Positions 39,319 through 47,741 of a DNA stretch of 64,000 nucleotides are shown in pieces (position 1 is the stretch's first letter; each line of letters starts with the position of its first letter). Where the stretch lies: positions 62,001-126,000 of the forward strand of contig NZ_AUEZ01000008.1 in NCBI RefSeq assembly GCF_000426245.1. The letters are read 5' to 3'. The notes under the pieces are model-generated. The model was not told where the DNA came from and did no database searches. It was given only the letters and a program-made list of their open reading frames with translations. The translations under genes were made by a program, and so were the position numbers. The DNA comes from Bradyrhizobium sp. Ai1a-2. Lineage in GTDB: Bacteria; Pseudomonadota; Alphaproteobacteria; Rhizobiales; Xanthobacteraceae.

Positions 39319-40485
39319 CTATGGAAGTCGCTCTTGCAGCCCGCTCTGCCAGGTCGACGGATTTGTTCCAAAGCCGCGCTTGGCGCGGGTGCCCAGCCAA
39401 TAGCCGAACTGCGGCGGAACATTACGGAACGGCCCTTCCACGCCAAGCTTCAGCGCGGCGTCCATCGGCCAGTTCGGGTTGTTGAGGATCTCGCGCCCAA
39501 CCGCGATCAGATCTGCCTGTTTTTCGCGCAGGATCTGTTCGGCCTGGTCACCATGGATGATGAGCCCGACGGCCATGGTGAGGATATCGGCGTGACGGCG
39601 GATCTGTTCCGATAGCGGCACCTGGTAGTTGTATTTGATTTCCTTGCCGAGGATCGGCGCCATGTCGGTGATGCCGCCGGACGAGCAGTCGATGACATCG
39701 ACGCCTTTCACCTTGAGGATTTTGGCGAGACGCACGCTATGCTCCGGACCCCAGCCGGCATTGTCTTCCACGGACAGCCGCACGAAGAGCGGCTTGTGAT
39801 CGGGCCAGTAGGTGCGCACCGCTTCGGTCACCTCGATGATGAAGCGCATGCGGTTCTCTTCCGAGCCGCCATATTCATCGGTGCGCTGGTTCGCACGCTC
39901 CGACAAGAACTCATGCACGAGATAGCCGTGCGCGCCATGCAATTCGAGCACATCGAAGCCGGCCTCATTGGCACGGCGCGCGGCTTGGCCCCACGCCAGC
40001 ACGAGGTCCTTCACCTCGCTGCGCTCGAGCGCCCGCGGCACCGGCCAGCGCGCGCTATGCGCGATCGCGCTCGGCGCGACCGGGGTCCAGTCGTCCCAAT
40101 CCTCGATATCAGGCGACCGCTGCAGCGGCCCGTCGCCCTCCCACGGTCGCGTCGCGCGCGCCTTGCGGCCGGAATGGCCGAGCTGGATACCGGCAAGCGC
40201 GTTCTGCTGCTTGATGAAGGCGACGAGCCGATTGAGCGGCGCGATGAACTTGTCATCCCAGATGCCAAGATCGCCCACCGTGCCGCAGCCGCGCCGCTCG
40301 ACCTTGGTTGACTCGACGATGACCAGCCCCGCCCCACCGGCAGCGAACTTGCCCGCATTCATCAAGTGCCAATCGGTCGGAAATCCCTTCACCGCCGAAT
40401 ATTGATGCATCGGCGGCACCACGATCCGGTTCTTCAGCGTGATCCCGCGGATCGTCATCGGTGAGAACAGGAGCGTGTCGGCCAT
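39319..40485 (-). CDS. NADH:flavin oxidoreductase (old yellow enzyme, YqjM-like)
   Basis: 388 residues, TIM-barrel FMN enzyme of the OYE family. Motifs: LFSPMTIRGITLKNRIVVPPM near the N-terminus, IQLGHSGRKA, LHGAHGYLVHEFLSERANQRTDEYGGSEENRMRF and the FMN phosphate region IAVGREILNNPNWP. YqjM-type enzymes usually carry a redox-tuning Cys in PMCxYS; here it is PMHQYS, a His, so FMN potential may differ. It reduces activated alkenes or similar substrates with NAD(P)H. Start: ATG at 40485 with GAGG upstream. Confidence 0.9.
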   Translation of the reverse strand: MADTLLFSPMTIRGITLKNRIVVPPMHQYSAVKGFPTDWHLMNAGKFAAGGAGLVIVESTKVERRGCGTVGDLGIWDDKFIAPLNRLVAFIKQQNALAGIQLGHSGRKARATRPWEGDGPLQRSPDIEDWDDWTPVAPSAIAHSARWPVPRALERSEVKDLVLAWGQAARRANEAGFDVLELHGAHGYLVHEFLSERANQRTDEYGGSEENRMRFIIEVTEAVRTYWPDHKPLFVRLSVEDNAGWGPEHSVRLAKILKVKGVDVIDCSSGGITDMAPILGKEIKYNYQVPLSEQIRRHADILTMAVGLIIHGDQAEQILREKQADLIAVGREILNNPNWPMDAALKLGVEGPFRNVPPQFGYWLGTRAKRGFGTNPSTWQSGLQERLP

Positions 40486-40848
40486 GGTTTTCCTCGCATT
40501 ATCTTTGGACATCGTTATCCCGGCATTTCGGCGGGATCGGTCTCTTGCTGCGAACGATATATGCGCCCTCGATCACGGCAAAGCCGAAATGCGGGTGGCT
40601 TCCATGCCCAATCGGCGATTGCCAAAGGGCGAGCCTCGCGCTCGTCCATGACAGTTGTGCCTCGCTCGTTGCCAACGACCGCGGTCATTCCGAGGCGCCC
40701 CACCGGGTCCGCAAAGCGCGGCCCGATGACAAGCTCCACGCGAGCTATGATGTGCAATTGCCCATCAAAGAATCTATTCGGCGGCTGACTCTGCGGTTGA
40801 ATGGATTCCGGGCTCGATGCTGACGCATCGCCCCGGAATGATAACCTC

Positions 40849-40959
40849 CGTCATTGCGAGCGTAGCGACTTGTCCGCCGTAGCTCAACGAGCGAAGGCGG
40901 AAGCAATCCATGCCTCCGCTTGCGGCGCTACGGATTACTTCGCTGCGCTCGCAATGACG
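40849..40959. repeat. CGTCATTGCGAGCG inverted-repeat unit
   Basis: CGTCATTGCGAGCG at the left is mirrored by CGCTCGCAATGACG at the right, around GAAGCAATCCATGCC and CGGATTACTTCGC. This is a palindromic repeat common in this bacterial group. Confidence 0.75.
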
Positions 40960-41305
40960 ATGTGGCTGCTTCGGGTGCGACCAATCAACCCGACGGGCAA
41001 ATCACCAAAAGTCTGTCCAGCCCTCGCGGAAAAAACATTCCGCTTCCGTCGTCGGGCAAATCAGTGATTTAACTCCGCGCGTCTCACGGCGGATGAGGGG
41101 CGGCTCGCGATCGTCACGAACGTTGCGGTGAGATGCGGTGGACGCGATGCGTGCGACTGACGAGCGCATGTAACGCGGACGGCGAAGTCGTGTGGTCCTG
41201 GCGCCCCGACGCTGGCGCTAAGTTCGTAGAAGCAAGCTTCTACAGATGACGGTGGCAAAAGAGCCCGGTCACCGGGGAGAGCACGAAGGAAACCGTAAAA
41301 CCATC

Positions 41306-41409
41306 GCGCAGGGAAAGCCGGAATGCTTCGGTTGAACCTGTGGTCCTACCCCCGTGCTTTTTGTTGCACGGGACCCACGGGTGCAACCAGCACCCGGCTT
41401 TCCCTGCGC
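41306..41409. repeat. GCGCAGGGAAAGCCGG inverted-repeat unit
   Basis: GCGCAGGGAAAGCCGG (41306-41321) is mirrored by CCGGCTTTCCCTGCGC (41394-41409). The inner part contains a further hairpin CCCGTGC...GCACGGG. This unit is well known in Bradyrhizobium and Rhodopseudomonas intergenic DNA. Confidence 0.75.
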
Positions 41410-41500
41410 CCTCTGATCTCGAAGAGGGTGGAAAGTGAAGCAAACCTCGGGCGTAGTGCGCCGCGAGAATGCGAACTCACATCCGCCGTCTGAATCCGAC

Positions 41501-41585
41501 GTAGGATGGGTAGAGCGAAGCGAAACCCATCATTCGACCCGCTTGCTCCATCGTGATGGGTTTCGCTTCGCTCCACCCATCCTAC
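41501..41585. repeat. GTAGGATGGGTAGAGCG inverted-repeat unit
   Basis: GTAGGATGGGTAGAGCGAAG and CTTCGCTCCACCCATCCTAC are outer arms; CGAAACCCATCA and TGATGGGTTTCG are inner arms. It lies about 60 bp upstream of the HAD gene and could affect its expression. Confidence 0.8.
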
Positions 41586-41642
41586 GGGCCCGCGAACGAA
41601 GACATTGCCGCCCCCTTGGGATTTTCGTACACAACCGTCGCT

Positions 41643-42272
41643 ATGACCCAACCGTCCCTCTCCCCCGGCTCCGCCGACGTCCTGTTGTTCGACCTCGGCC
41701 GCGTCGTGCTCGATATCGATCTCGGCAAGGCGATGACAACCTGGGCCGGCCATGCCGGCTGCGAGCCTGCCGAGCTCGCCACCCGTTTTGTCATCGACGA
41801 GAGTTACAGACATCACGAGGTCGGCAAGATCGATGATGCCGCCTTCTTCGCAAGCCTGCGGCACTCGCTCGGCATCAGCATCTCCGACGCCCAGTTCCTG
41901 GAAGGCTGGAACGCGATCTTCGCCGGCGAGATGCCGGGAATCGCCGCGCACCTGATGCGCGCCAAGACGCGCCTGCCGCTCTATGCCTTCTCGAACACCA
42001 ATCCGCCCCATATCGAGCATTTCTCGGCAGCCTATTCGGACGTGCTCGGCCATTTCCGCGAGATCTTCTTTTCGTCGACGATCGGGCTACGGAAACCCGA
42101 CGCGGAAGCCTATCATTACGTGGTGAAGGCGATCGGCGTGCCGGCCTCACGCATCGTGTTCTTCGACGATTCCGCCGAGAACATCCGCGGCGCACGGGCG
42201 GCCGGCCTCGCAGCCATTCACGTCACATCATCAGATGATGTGACGAACGCGCTTCTCGCGCTCGGAATTTAG
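41643..42272 (+). CDS. HAD-family phosphatase (YihX-like)
   Basis: 209 residues. HAD motif I is FDLGRVVLDID, of the FDLGxV type seen in YihX-like sugar-phosphate phosphatases; motif II is the Ser/Thr in YAFSNTN; motif III/IV are GLRKPDAEAYHYV and VFFDDSAENIRGARAAGLAAI. It is a soluble magnesium-dependent phosphatase of unknown substrate. The start at 41643 gives the correct distance to motif I; the frame is open further up through the repeat. moeA begins 9 bp downstream, so the two are probably co-transcribed. Confidence 0.88.
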   Translation: MTQPSLSPGSADVLLFDLGRVVLDIDLGKAMTTWAGHAGCEPAELATRFVIDESYRHHEVGKIDDAAFFASLRHSLGISISDAQFLEGWNAIFAGEMPGIAAHLMRAKTRLPLYAFSNTNPPHIEHFSAAYSDVLGHFREIFFSSTIGLRKPDAEAYHYVVKAIGVPASRIVFFDDSAENIRGARAAGLAAIHVTSSDDVTNALLALGI

Positions 42273-42281
42273 GAGTTGCCC

Positions 42282-43493
42282 GTGGCCCTGATGCCGGTCG
42301 CCGATGCGCTAGCCGCGGTTCTCGCCGGCGCGGAACCATTGCCGGAAGAGATGGTCGCGCTCGATGCCGCCTATCACCGCACCCTTGCCCATGACGTCGC
42401 GGCAAAGCGCACGCAGCCGCCACAGGCGATGTCGGCGATGGATGGCTATGCGGTGCGATCTTCAGATGCCGCCGATCTCAGCGTGCGGCTGAAGGTGATC
42501 GGCGAAGTCGCCGCCGGCCGGCCATTCGATCGGGAACTTGGTCCGCGCGAAGCGGCGCGGATCTTCACCGGCGGTGTCATTCCCGCCGGTGCCGATGCCG
42601 TCGTGATCCAGGAGGACACCCGGATCGACGGCGATCACATTACCATCACCGAGGCTGCCGTCGCCGGGCGGCATATCCGCCCCGCCGGCGTCGATTTCCG
42701 CGAGGGCGACGTGCTGCTCAGGCACGGAAGCCGGCTGACCGACCGCGCGCTGTCGCTGGCGGCGTCGATGAACTATCCGGAACTCGCCGTGCGGCGCCGG
42801 CCAAAGGTAGCTGTGCTCGCGACCGGCGACGAACTGGTGATGCCGGGCACCTCTCCGGGTCCGGGCCAGATCGTCTATTCCAACGGCTATGCGCTGCGGG
42901 CGCTGGCGCACGCGGAAGGCGCCGAAACCATCGATCTCGGGGTCGCCGCCGACACGGTTGCCGCCACCACCGAAGGCATCCGCCGCGCGCACGCCGCGGG
43001 CGCCGACATCCTGATCACCACCGGCGGCGCCTCGGTCGGCGACCATGACCTCGTCAAGCCGTCGCTCGAGGCCGAGGGCGTCACCATGGCGTTCTGGAAG
43101 ATCGCGATGCGGCCGGGCAAGCCGATGATGCATGGGCGGCTCGGCGCGATGCGCGTGATCGGCCTGCCCGGCAATCCGGTGTCGTCCTATGTCTGCGCCT
43201 ACCTGTTCCTGGTGCCTTTGATTCGGGCCCTGCTCGGCAGCTCGGCGATTCATCATGTCAGGGAAAGCGCCCTGCTCGGCCGCGACCTCGCCGCCAATGA
43301 TCAGCGCGAGGATTATCTTCGCGCGCTGCTCGAAGAGCGCGACGACGGTACGCTGATCGCAACGCCGGTGACCAAGCAGGACAGTTCGCTGCTTGGGAAT
43401 CTCACTGCGGCGCAGGCACTTGTGATCCGTCCGCCATTTGCGCCGGCAGCGTCGAAAGGCGCGCCTTGCGACATTCTCCGATTGCCCGAATGA
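42282..43493 (+). CDS. moeA: Molybdopterin molybdenumtransferase
   Basis: 403 residues. It inserts molybdate into adenylated molybdopterin in the last step of cofactor synthesis. Motifs: QPPQAMSAMDGYAVRS, FTGGVIPAGADAVVIQED, VLATGDELVMPGTSPGPGQIVYSNGYAL, TTGGASVGDHDLVK, FWKIAMRPGKPMMHG and VIGLPGNPVSSYVCAYLF. I choose the GTG at 42282, because AGGAG lies 6 bp before it; a TTG at 42276 overlaps that site. Downstream of the HAD gene by 9 bp. Confidence 0.97.
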   Translation: MALMPVADALAAVLAGAEPLPEEMVALDAAYHRTLAHDVAAKRTQPPQAMSAMDGYAVRSSDAADLSVRLKVIGEVAAGRPFDRELGPREAARIFTGGVIPAGADAVVIQEDTRIDGDHITITEAAVAGRHIRPAGVDFREGDVLLRHGSRLTDRALSLAASMNYPELAVRRRPKVAVLATGDELVMPGTSPGPGQIVYSNGYALRALAHAEGAETIDLGVAADTVAATTEGIRRAHAAGADILITTGGASVGDHDLVKPSLEAEGVTMAFWKIAMRPGKPMMHGRLGAMRVIGLPGNPVSSYVCAYLFLVPLIRALLGSSAIHHVRESALLGRDLAANDQREDYLRALLEERDDGTLIATPVTKQDSSLLGNLTAAQALVIRPPFAPAASKGAPCDILRLPE

Positions 43494-43555
43494 AGCTGCG
43501 ACCAGCACGTGCCGGAGCATTTCTGATCGCGTTCACCTGAAATTAAGTGGTTGCG

Positions 43556-43570
43556 GAACACATATCGAAC
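43556..43570. promoter_or_regulatory. LexA box (SOS operator) upstream of lexA
   Basis: GAAC-N7-GAAC (43556-43559 and 43567-43570) is the complement of GTTC-N7-GTTC, the LexA operator of alphaproteobacteria. It lies about 125 bp upstream of the lexA start and fits autoregulation of the SOS response. Confidence 0.85.
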
Positions 43571-43694
43571 ATATAGTGTCCGTTCATGATTTGTTTCGAA
43601 ACTCGCTGTCTACGAATGGGAGTGCGTTACTCCCGAGATCAGCCCTTCTCAAGTCTCGGATCGAACGACGCTACCAACCGGGGGAATGCTCGCG

Positions 43695-44396
43695 ATGCTT
43701 ACGCGCAAACAATATGAACTTCTGCGTTTCATCAACGAACGGCTGAAGGAGGCTGGCGTGCCTCCTTCCTTCGACGAGATGAAGGACGCACTCGACCTGC
43801 GCTCGAAGTCCGGCATCCACCGCCTGATCACGGCGCTGGAGGAACGCGGCTTTATCCGCCGCCTGCCAAACCGCGCCCGCGCGATCGAGGTGATCAAGCT
43901 GCCCGAGCTCTCGGCCGCCGGCAACGGCCGCCGCGGCTTCACGCCAAGTGTCATTGAAGGCACGCTCGGCAAGCGCACGACCAGCGCGGCTGTGGTCGAG
44001 GACGATGGCAACCGTCCCGTCGCTGTTCCCGTGATGGGCCGGATCGCGGCGGGTACGCCGATCGAGGCGCTGCAGACCCGCAGCCACACCATCAGCGTGC
44101 CGCCCGACATGCTCGGCTCCGGCGAGCACTATGCGCTCGAGGTGCGCGGCGATTCCATGGTGGAGGCCGGCATCCTCGATGGCGACATGGCCCTGATCCA
44201 GCGCAACGAGACCGCCAACACCGGCGATATCGTGGTTGCGCTGATCGATGAGGAGGAAGCGACGCTGAAGCGCTTCCGTCGCCGCGGCGCTTCGATCGCG
44301 CTTGAGCCTGCCAATGCTGCCTACGAAGTCCGCATCCTGCCGCCGAACCGGGTGCGGATCCAGGGCAAGCTGATCGGACTTTATCGCAAGTACTGA
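43695..44396 (+). CDS. lexA: LexA repressor
   Basis: 233 residues. SOS repressor, self-cleaved when activated RecA is present. The N-terminal winged helix is [54 protein letters not shown]. The Ala-Gly cleavage site is in [13 protein letters not shown]; the catalytic Ser is in [11 protein letters not shown] and the Lys in EATLKRF. The insertion between domains (about 75-115) is the usual alphaproteobacterial one. The start MLTRK is preferred over an ATG nine bases earlier (43686). An SOS box lies upstream. Confidence 0.98.
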   Translation: MLTRKQYELLRFINERLKEAGVPPSFDEMKDALDLRSKSGIHRLITALEERGFIRRLPNRARAIEVIKLPELSAAGNGRRGFTPSVIEGTLGKRTTSAAVVEDDGNRPVAVPVMGRIAAGTPIEALQTRSHTISVPPDMLGSGEHYALEVRGDSMVEAGILDGDMALIQRNETANTGDIVVALIDEEEATLKRFRRRGASIALEPANAAYEVRILPPNRVRIQGKLIGLYRKY

Positions 44397-44491
44397 GTCA
44401 CCACCGGCGCAGCGAGCCGTCTGGTACGTGGGTGCGGTACTTTGGTCTGCAAGGACGCTGACAAGAGCGACCTAGAGTGATTAGAATAGCA

Positions 44492-44516
44492 GCTCCGGTC
44501 GTCGGCCGGGGCTGTT
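44492..44516. terminator. Hairpin downstream of lexA
   Basis: CAGCTCCGG and CCGGGGCTG form 9-bp arms (one G-T pair) about 95 bp after the lexA stop, followed by a short TTCT. It is a weak candidate terminator. Confidence 0.35.
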
Positions 44517-44689
44517 CTGCGCAAGGAGATGCGCGGCAGCGCTTCGCTATCGTGTTTGTGAACGGACCAAAGGCGTGGGCCGTACAAATGCCAAGAACGA
44601 AGCAGAGGCTTATAAGTTATCGTCCACTCTGATAGAGGCCTGCGCCTCTTCCAGGCCCGGGTCGGCTATCTCGAATGAGGAGCAATCCG

Positions 44690-45115
44690 ATGTGTGACTA
44701 TAGCCTGCATGCTGTGGCGACGCGTCCCGCCCAGGTTGGAGAGACGCTCATCACCACCACCTTCCGCGGCACCTCGACCCGCGGCTTCGCTTCTGAAAGC
44801 GATCCGACGGTCGCGGTCTGCATGCTTCCCGGGACCGAGCTCGCGTTCGCCGATAACGTCCGTTATGACAATCGCTGGATCTGGACCAAGACGACCGGCT
44901 TCCGCGTCGGCAAGTTCAACCAGATCGATCCGCATATTCGGGATCGTCATCACGACGCGATCGAATTCCCCGATGGCAGCCATGTGCTGGTGACCCAGCT
45001 CTGCGAAGGGCAGCGGGCGACCGTGCTGCAATTGCCAGTGACGCATCACGTTGCCGAGCCGGCGCAGAAGGAGGTCGAGCGGCGACCCGCGCCGAATCCG
45101 CTGTTCATCGGCTGA
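44690..45115 (+). CDS. Conserved-looking hypothetical protein (MCDYS type)
   Basis: 141 residues with a good GAGGAG before the ATG. No signal peptide or membrane helix is seen. The sequence has an alternating hydrophobic pattern (VGETLITTTFRGTSTRGF, TVAVCMLPGTELAF, VLVTQLCEGQRATVLQL) suggesting a beta-rich fold, with several His in the middle (DPHIRDRHHDAIEFPDGSHV). I do not recognise a family. It stands alone between lexA and the comEC remnant. Confidence 0.7.
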   Translation: MCDYSLHAVATRPAQVGETLITTTFRGTSTRGFASESDPTVAVCMLPGTELAFADNVRYDNRWIWTKTTGFRVGKFNQIDPHIRDRHHDAIEFPDGSHVLVTQLCEGQRATVLQLPVTHHVAEPAQKEVERRPAPNPLFIG

Positions 45116-45264
45116 CGGCCTCGGCAGCGTACGCCGCCGGTTTCGACCGGCGGAACGTTGCCGCGAGCGACTAGCAAAATGTTTTGAGCGGCCCCGGAGG
45201 CCATCCAGGGGCGCACGTGATTTTGTGTTGAACGAAAGCTTTATCGCCAAGGGGGGCGTGATCA

Positions 45265-45486
45265 GTGGTCACCAAGATCACATGGCAAAATGCCGGACGA
45301 GTGGCTGAGCCCGGCCGGTACATGTTCAGGTTCGGCTGGCTCACCGTCGCGGCGGAAGATCTCGCCATCTGGGAACGCTTTCCGGATGCGACCTTCACGC
45401 TTGTGCAGATACCGTCTTGTTCAGGCGGCTCGGACGAGTTTCGGCTCGGCGCCTTCGAGCTGCCGGCCAACGCCGGCGGAGATTGA
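45265..45486 (+). CDS. Small hypothetical protein (73 aa)
   Basis: Starts at GTG (reads MVTKITWQNAGRVAEPGRYMFRFGWLTVAAEDLAIWERFPDATFTLVQ). Short, soluble, with several aromatic residues; no motif recognised. It ends 9 bp before the stop codon of the convergent comEC fragment. The composition is protein-like and I believe it is coding, but the evidence is limited to this. Confidence 0.55.
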   Translation: MVTKITWQNAGRVAEPGRYMFRFGWLTVAAEDLAIWERFPDATFTLVQIPSCSGGSDEFRLGAFELPANAGGD

Positions 45487-45495
45487 CGCCGGCGT

Positions 45496-46599
45496 TCAGT
45501 CTTCCGACTGCAGGTCGGATTCGGACGGGGTGGCATCGATGGCGCGCGGCGCGGGTCCCCCCTGGATCCGGATGGTGGTCTCGGGTTCGCCTTCGCCTGA
45601 AATCGCAGGCGACCACGGCCGGTCGAGGCCGGCGGGCTTGACTGCGTCGATGACGAAGCCGTTCTTGTTCCGCCGCAGCGCCAGGGAGCCCTGCCGTCGC
45701 AGGCGCTCGGCATCGATGACCGCCGCCGCGCAGCCTTGCGACACCGGCCTTGCGGTCACGACCAGCGCCGCCCGCTCGCAATCATCCGCAAGCGCCTCGG
45801 GCCGCTGCGTGAGCGCGATGAACGCGCCGCCGGCCGCAGGGGTCACGCAGCCGCCCTCGTCGCACGAGACGCCCTCCGCGAGCGAGGGATCGCTCGCGGC
45901 CCGGGCATCGGCGTCCGCGGACAGCCACTCCTTGGCGAGGAACGCGTCCTTGGCGATCCGCATCAGGTGCAGCCGCCCGTCACCACCGCGGACCGCGACA
46001 TTGCGGCCATCCCCGGAAATCAGGATGTCCGGCTGCGGCGCCCTCATTGCCCACACCACCGCAATGAGAAGCACGGCCGCACCGACGAAGCGGAGCGGCG
46101 TGCGCAACAGTCCGAGCAGGATGATACCCAGGCTCGCGGCAATCAGCGGACCGATCCCGAATGCACCGATGCGGCCGACCGCGCCCGGCAGCGCGGCGAC
46201 CCATTGCGCAACCACGATCATCCAATCGATGCCAGTGCCCATGATCGCCCAGAACACGCCGTCGAAACCGAACGGCATCGCCAACAGCCCGAGCAGCCCG
46301 GCCGGCATCACCAGCGCCGACACCACCGGCATCGCCGCGAGATTGGCGAGTGCTCCAAAGGGCGCCAGCCGGTGGAAGTGAAACGCGGCATAGGGCGTGG
46401 TCGCGAGCCCCGCTACCAGCGACGCGAGCAGCAGCATCGCAATCTCTCGCCCGCCCCACAACGCGATCCGCGCGGTCGTAGAATGGTCGGGCGCGGCAAA
46501 CAGATGCGGCATGCCGATCTGCACCAGCGCGACCAGCCCGAGGGTCGCCGCAAACGACATCTGGAAGCTTGGTGGCTGATTCTGATATCTCTTTTGCAT
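45496..46599 (-). pseudogene. comEC: 3' part of comEC, separated from its 5' part by the integrative element
   Basis: The true comEC-derived part ends at 46559; from 46560 to 46599 the frame lies in the element and supplies a new ATG (MQKRYQNQPPSFQMSF, where MSFAAT resumes ComEC). It encodes the last membrane helices of the Competence domain and the C-terminal soluble domain. Joined to 49987-51211 it gives one continuous frame of 762 residues, a normal ComEC length. ComEC is the inner-membrane channel for incoming single-stranded DNA in transformation. On its own the fragment lacks the N-terminal half and should be inactive, though it could be translated as a chimera. Confidence 0.9.
46560..46572. 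repeat. Left attachment-site core (13-bp direct repeat)
   Basis: TCTGGAAGCTTGG is identical to 49987-49999. Crossing over between the two copies restores the comEC frame exactly. The core codes for part of the conserved HPSFQMSF segment of ComEC. Confidence 0.92.
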
Positions 46600-46607
46600 T
46601 CAACATC

Positions 46608-47741
46608 TTAGATTACCTTGCGTGCCTTACTCCGGGATTTGTTCCGGGACTCCGCGAGTTGCTGAACGGCAGCGGCAACGTCTTCGTCCAGCACATGCGC
46701 ATAGCGAAGCGTGCTCTTGATGTCGCGATGGTTCAGCGCCTTCTGGACAACCTTCAGGTTCCGGCTGTCCCGCAACAGCTTGGTCCCGAAGTCGTGGCGG
46801 AAGTCGTGAAAGCGGAAGTCGATCAGGCCAGCGTTGGCGCGCATGCGCTGCCAGGCCGTCTTGGCTCCGTTATACGTTAGACGGTAGCGCTCTCCCCTGA
46901 CCAGCCCCAGCCGTTTATTGCCGTATACGGCGACATAGGTGAACACGAATTCCAGGTGCTGGCCTTGCAGCGGGAATATGATCTCCCGCACCGCTGGAGT
47001 GATCGGAAACACCACGCGGCGGCCGCCCTTACCAGTCCGAACGATCTGTCGAGCGCCGAAGTCCACCTCCGACCACCGCAGCGTCACGCATTCCTTGAGC
47101 CGCATGCCGCTGGCTCGGACGAAATCGAAAAACGGCTCATAATCGCCGCGCATCGCTTCGTCGATCGCGTCTGCCTCCTGCGTCTTCAATTCGCGGACCC
47201 GCTCCTCGGGCTCGGGCAGAAGCAGTTCCTTCCATTTCGGTTCATGCTCGAATACTGCGCCTTCAGCCTTCGCGAAGGTGAAGAGCCTTTGCAGCACCTT
47301 GGTGGACGATCGGTTGACAGTAGCGTTGGAGATCAGCGGTAGCGCCTCCCTCTGCTGCTTCGTCAGCTTGCCGCGCCGTGAGACGCGGTGACCGCGGCGC
47401 CACGCTACGAGCTTCTTTGCCTCGTTGTGGCCGATATCGGTGAGCAACTTCGCCTTGCCGAAATGGTCTATGAGGCGCGCGAGGTTGGTCTCGGTGGCCT
47501 TCGAGTCCGTGTCGTATTGCGCCTGATCGTTCCAAAGCCGATCCGCGACGTCATCGATCGCGAGCGACGCCTTGGCGCGCTTCATCGCCTTTACGAGGGC
47601 CTTGGCCCTCTCTAGCTCTGCGGCCTCGAATTTTTCGGCAGATTTCCGATCCGTGCATTTCGTCGATCCATGAAACCGATGACCGGCGTGCTGGAAGTCA
47701 AATTGATAGAATGGCGATCTCTTGTCACGATAGACGGACAC
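46608..47741 (-). CDS. Tyrosine recombinase/integrase of the mini element
   Basis: 377 residues. Arm-binding N-terminal domain (YRDKRSPFYQFDFQHAGHRFHGSTKCTDRKSAEKFE), core-binding SAM-like region (about 75-170), catalytic domain with Arg in ASGMRLKECVTLRW, Lys in GKGGRRVVFPI, HxxR in FRFHDFRHDFGTKLL, His in ALNHRDIKSTLRYAHV and the nucleophile Tyr in the same motif. All catalytic residues are present, so it is probably active. I choose the GTG at 47741 because GGAGGGAAGC precedes it; the frame upstream is the HNH gene in another frame. It lies next to the left attachment site, as expected for an integrase. Confidence 0.95.
   Translation of the reverse strand: MSVYRDKRSPFYQFDFQHAGHRFHGSTKCTDRKSAEKFEAAELERAKALVKAMKRAKASLAIDDVADRLWNDQAQYDTDSKATETNLARLIDHFGKAKLLTDIGHNEAKKLVAWRRGHRVSRRGKLTKQQREALPLISNATVNRSSTKVLQRLFTFAKAEGAVFEHEPKWKELLLPEPEERVRELKTQEADAIDEAMRGDYEPFFDFVRASGMRLKECVTLRWSEVDFGARQIVRTGKGGRRVVFPITPAVREIIFPLQGQHLEFVFTYVAVYGNKRLGLVRGERYRLTYNGAKTAWQRMRANAGLIDFRFHDFRHDFGTKLLRDSRNLKVVQKALNHRDIKSTLRYAHVLDEDVAAAVQQLAESRNKSRSKARKVI
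46631..46652. repeat. Left arm-type repeat of the mini element
   Basis: Two TCCGGGA units 5 nt apart followed by CTC. It matches 49826-49847 at 20 of 22 positions in the same orientation. It is inside the 3' end of the integrase gene, 58 bp from the left core. Confidence 0.7.

Larger units (their letters stand above)
40486..41642. other. Gene-free stretch of about 1.15 kb made of stacked intergenic repeats
   Basis: No convincing coding frame was found on either strand; the short frames present are shadows of repeats. At least three separate inverted-repeat units occur (40849-40959, 41306-41409, 41501-41585), plus a small GATTCCGGGC...CCCCGGAAT hairpin at 40803-40842. The rest (40486-40800 and 40960-41305) holds nothing I recognise apart from the OYE promoter side; a hairpin AGTTCGTAGAAGC-AAGCTTCTAC is visible near 41220-41245. 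Confidence 0.6.

Noticed and set aside
40486..41642. Possible CRISPR array or tandem repeat in the repeat-rich gap
   Set aside because: The units are different from one another and each is palindromic; there is no regular repeat-spacer pattern and no cas gene nearby.
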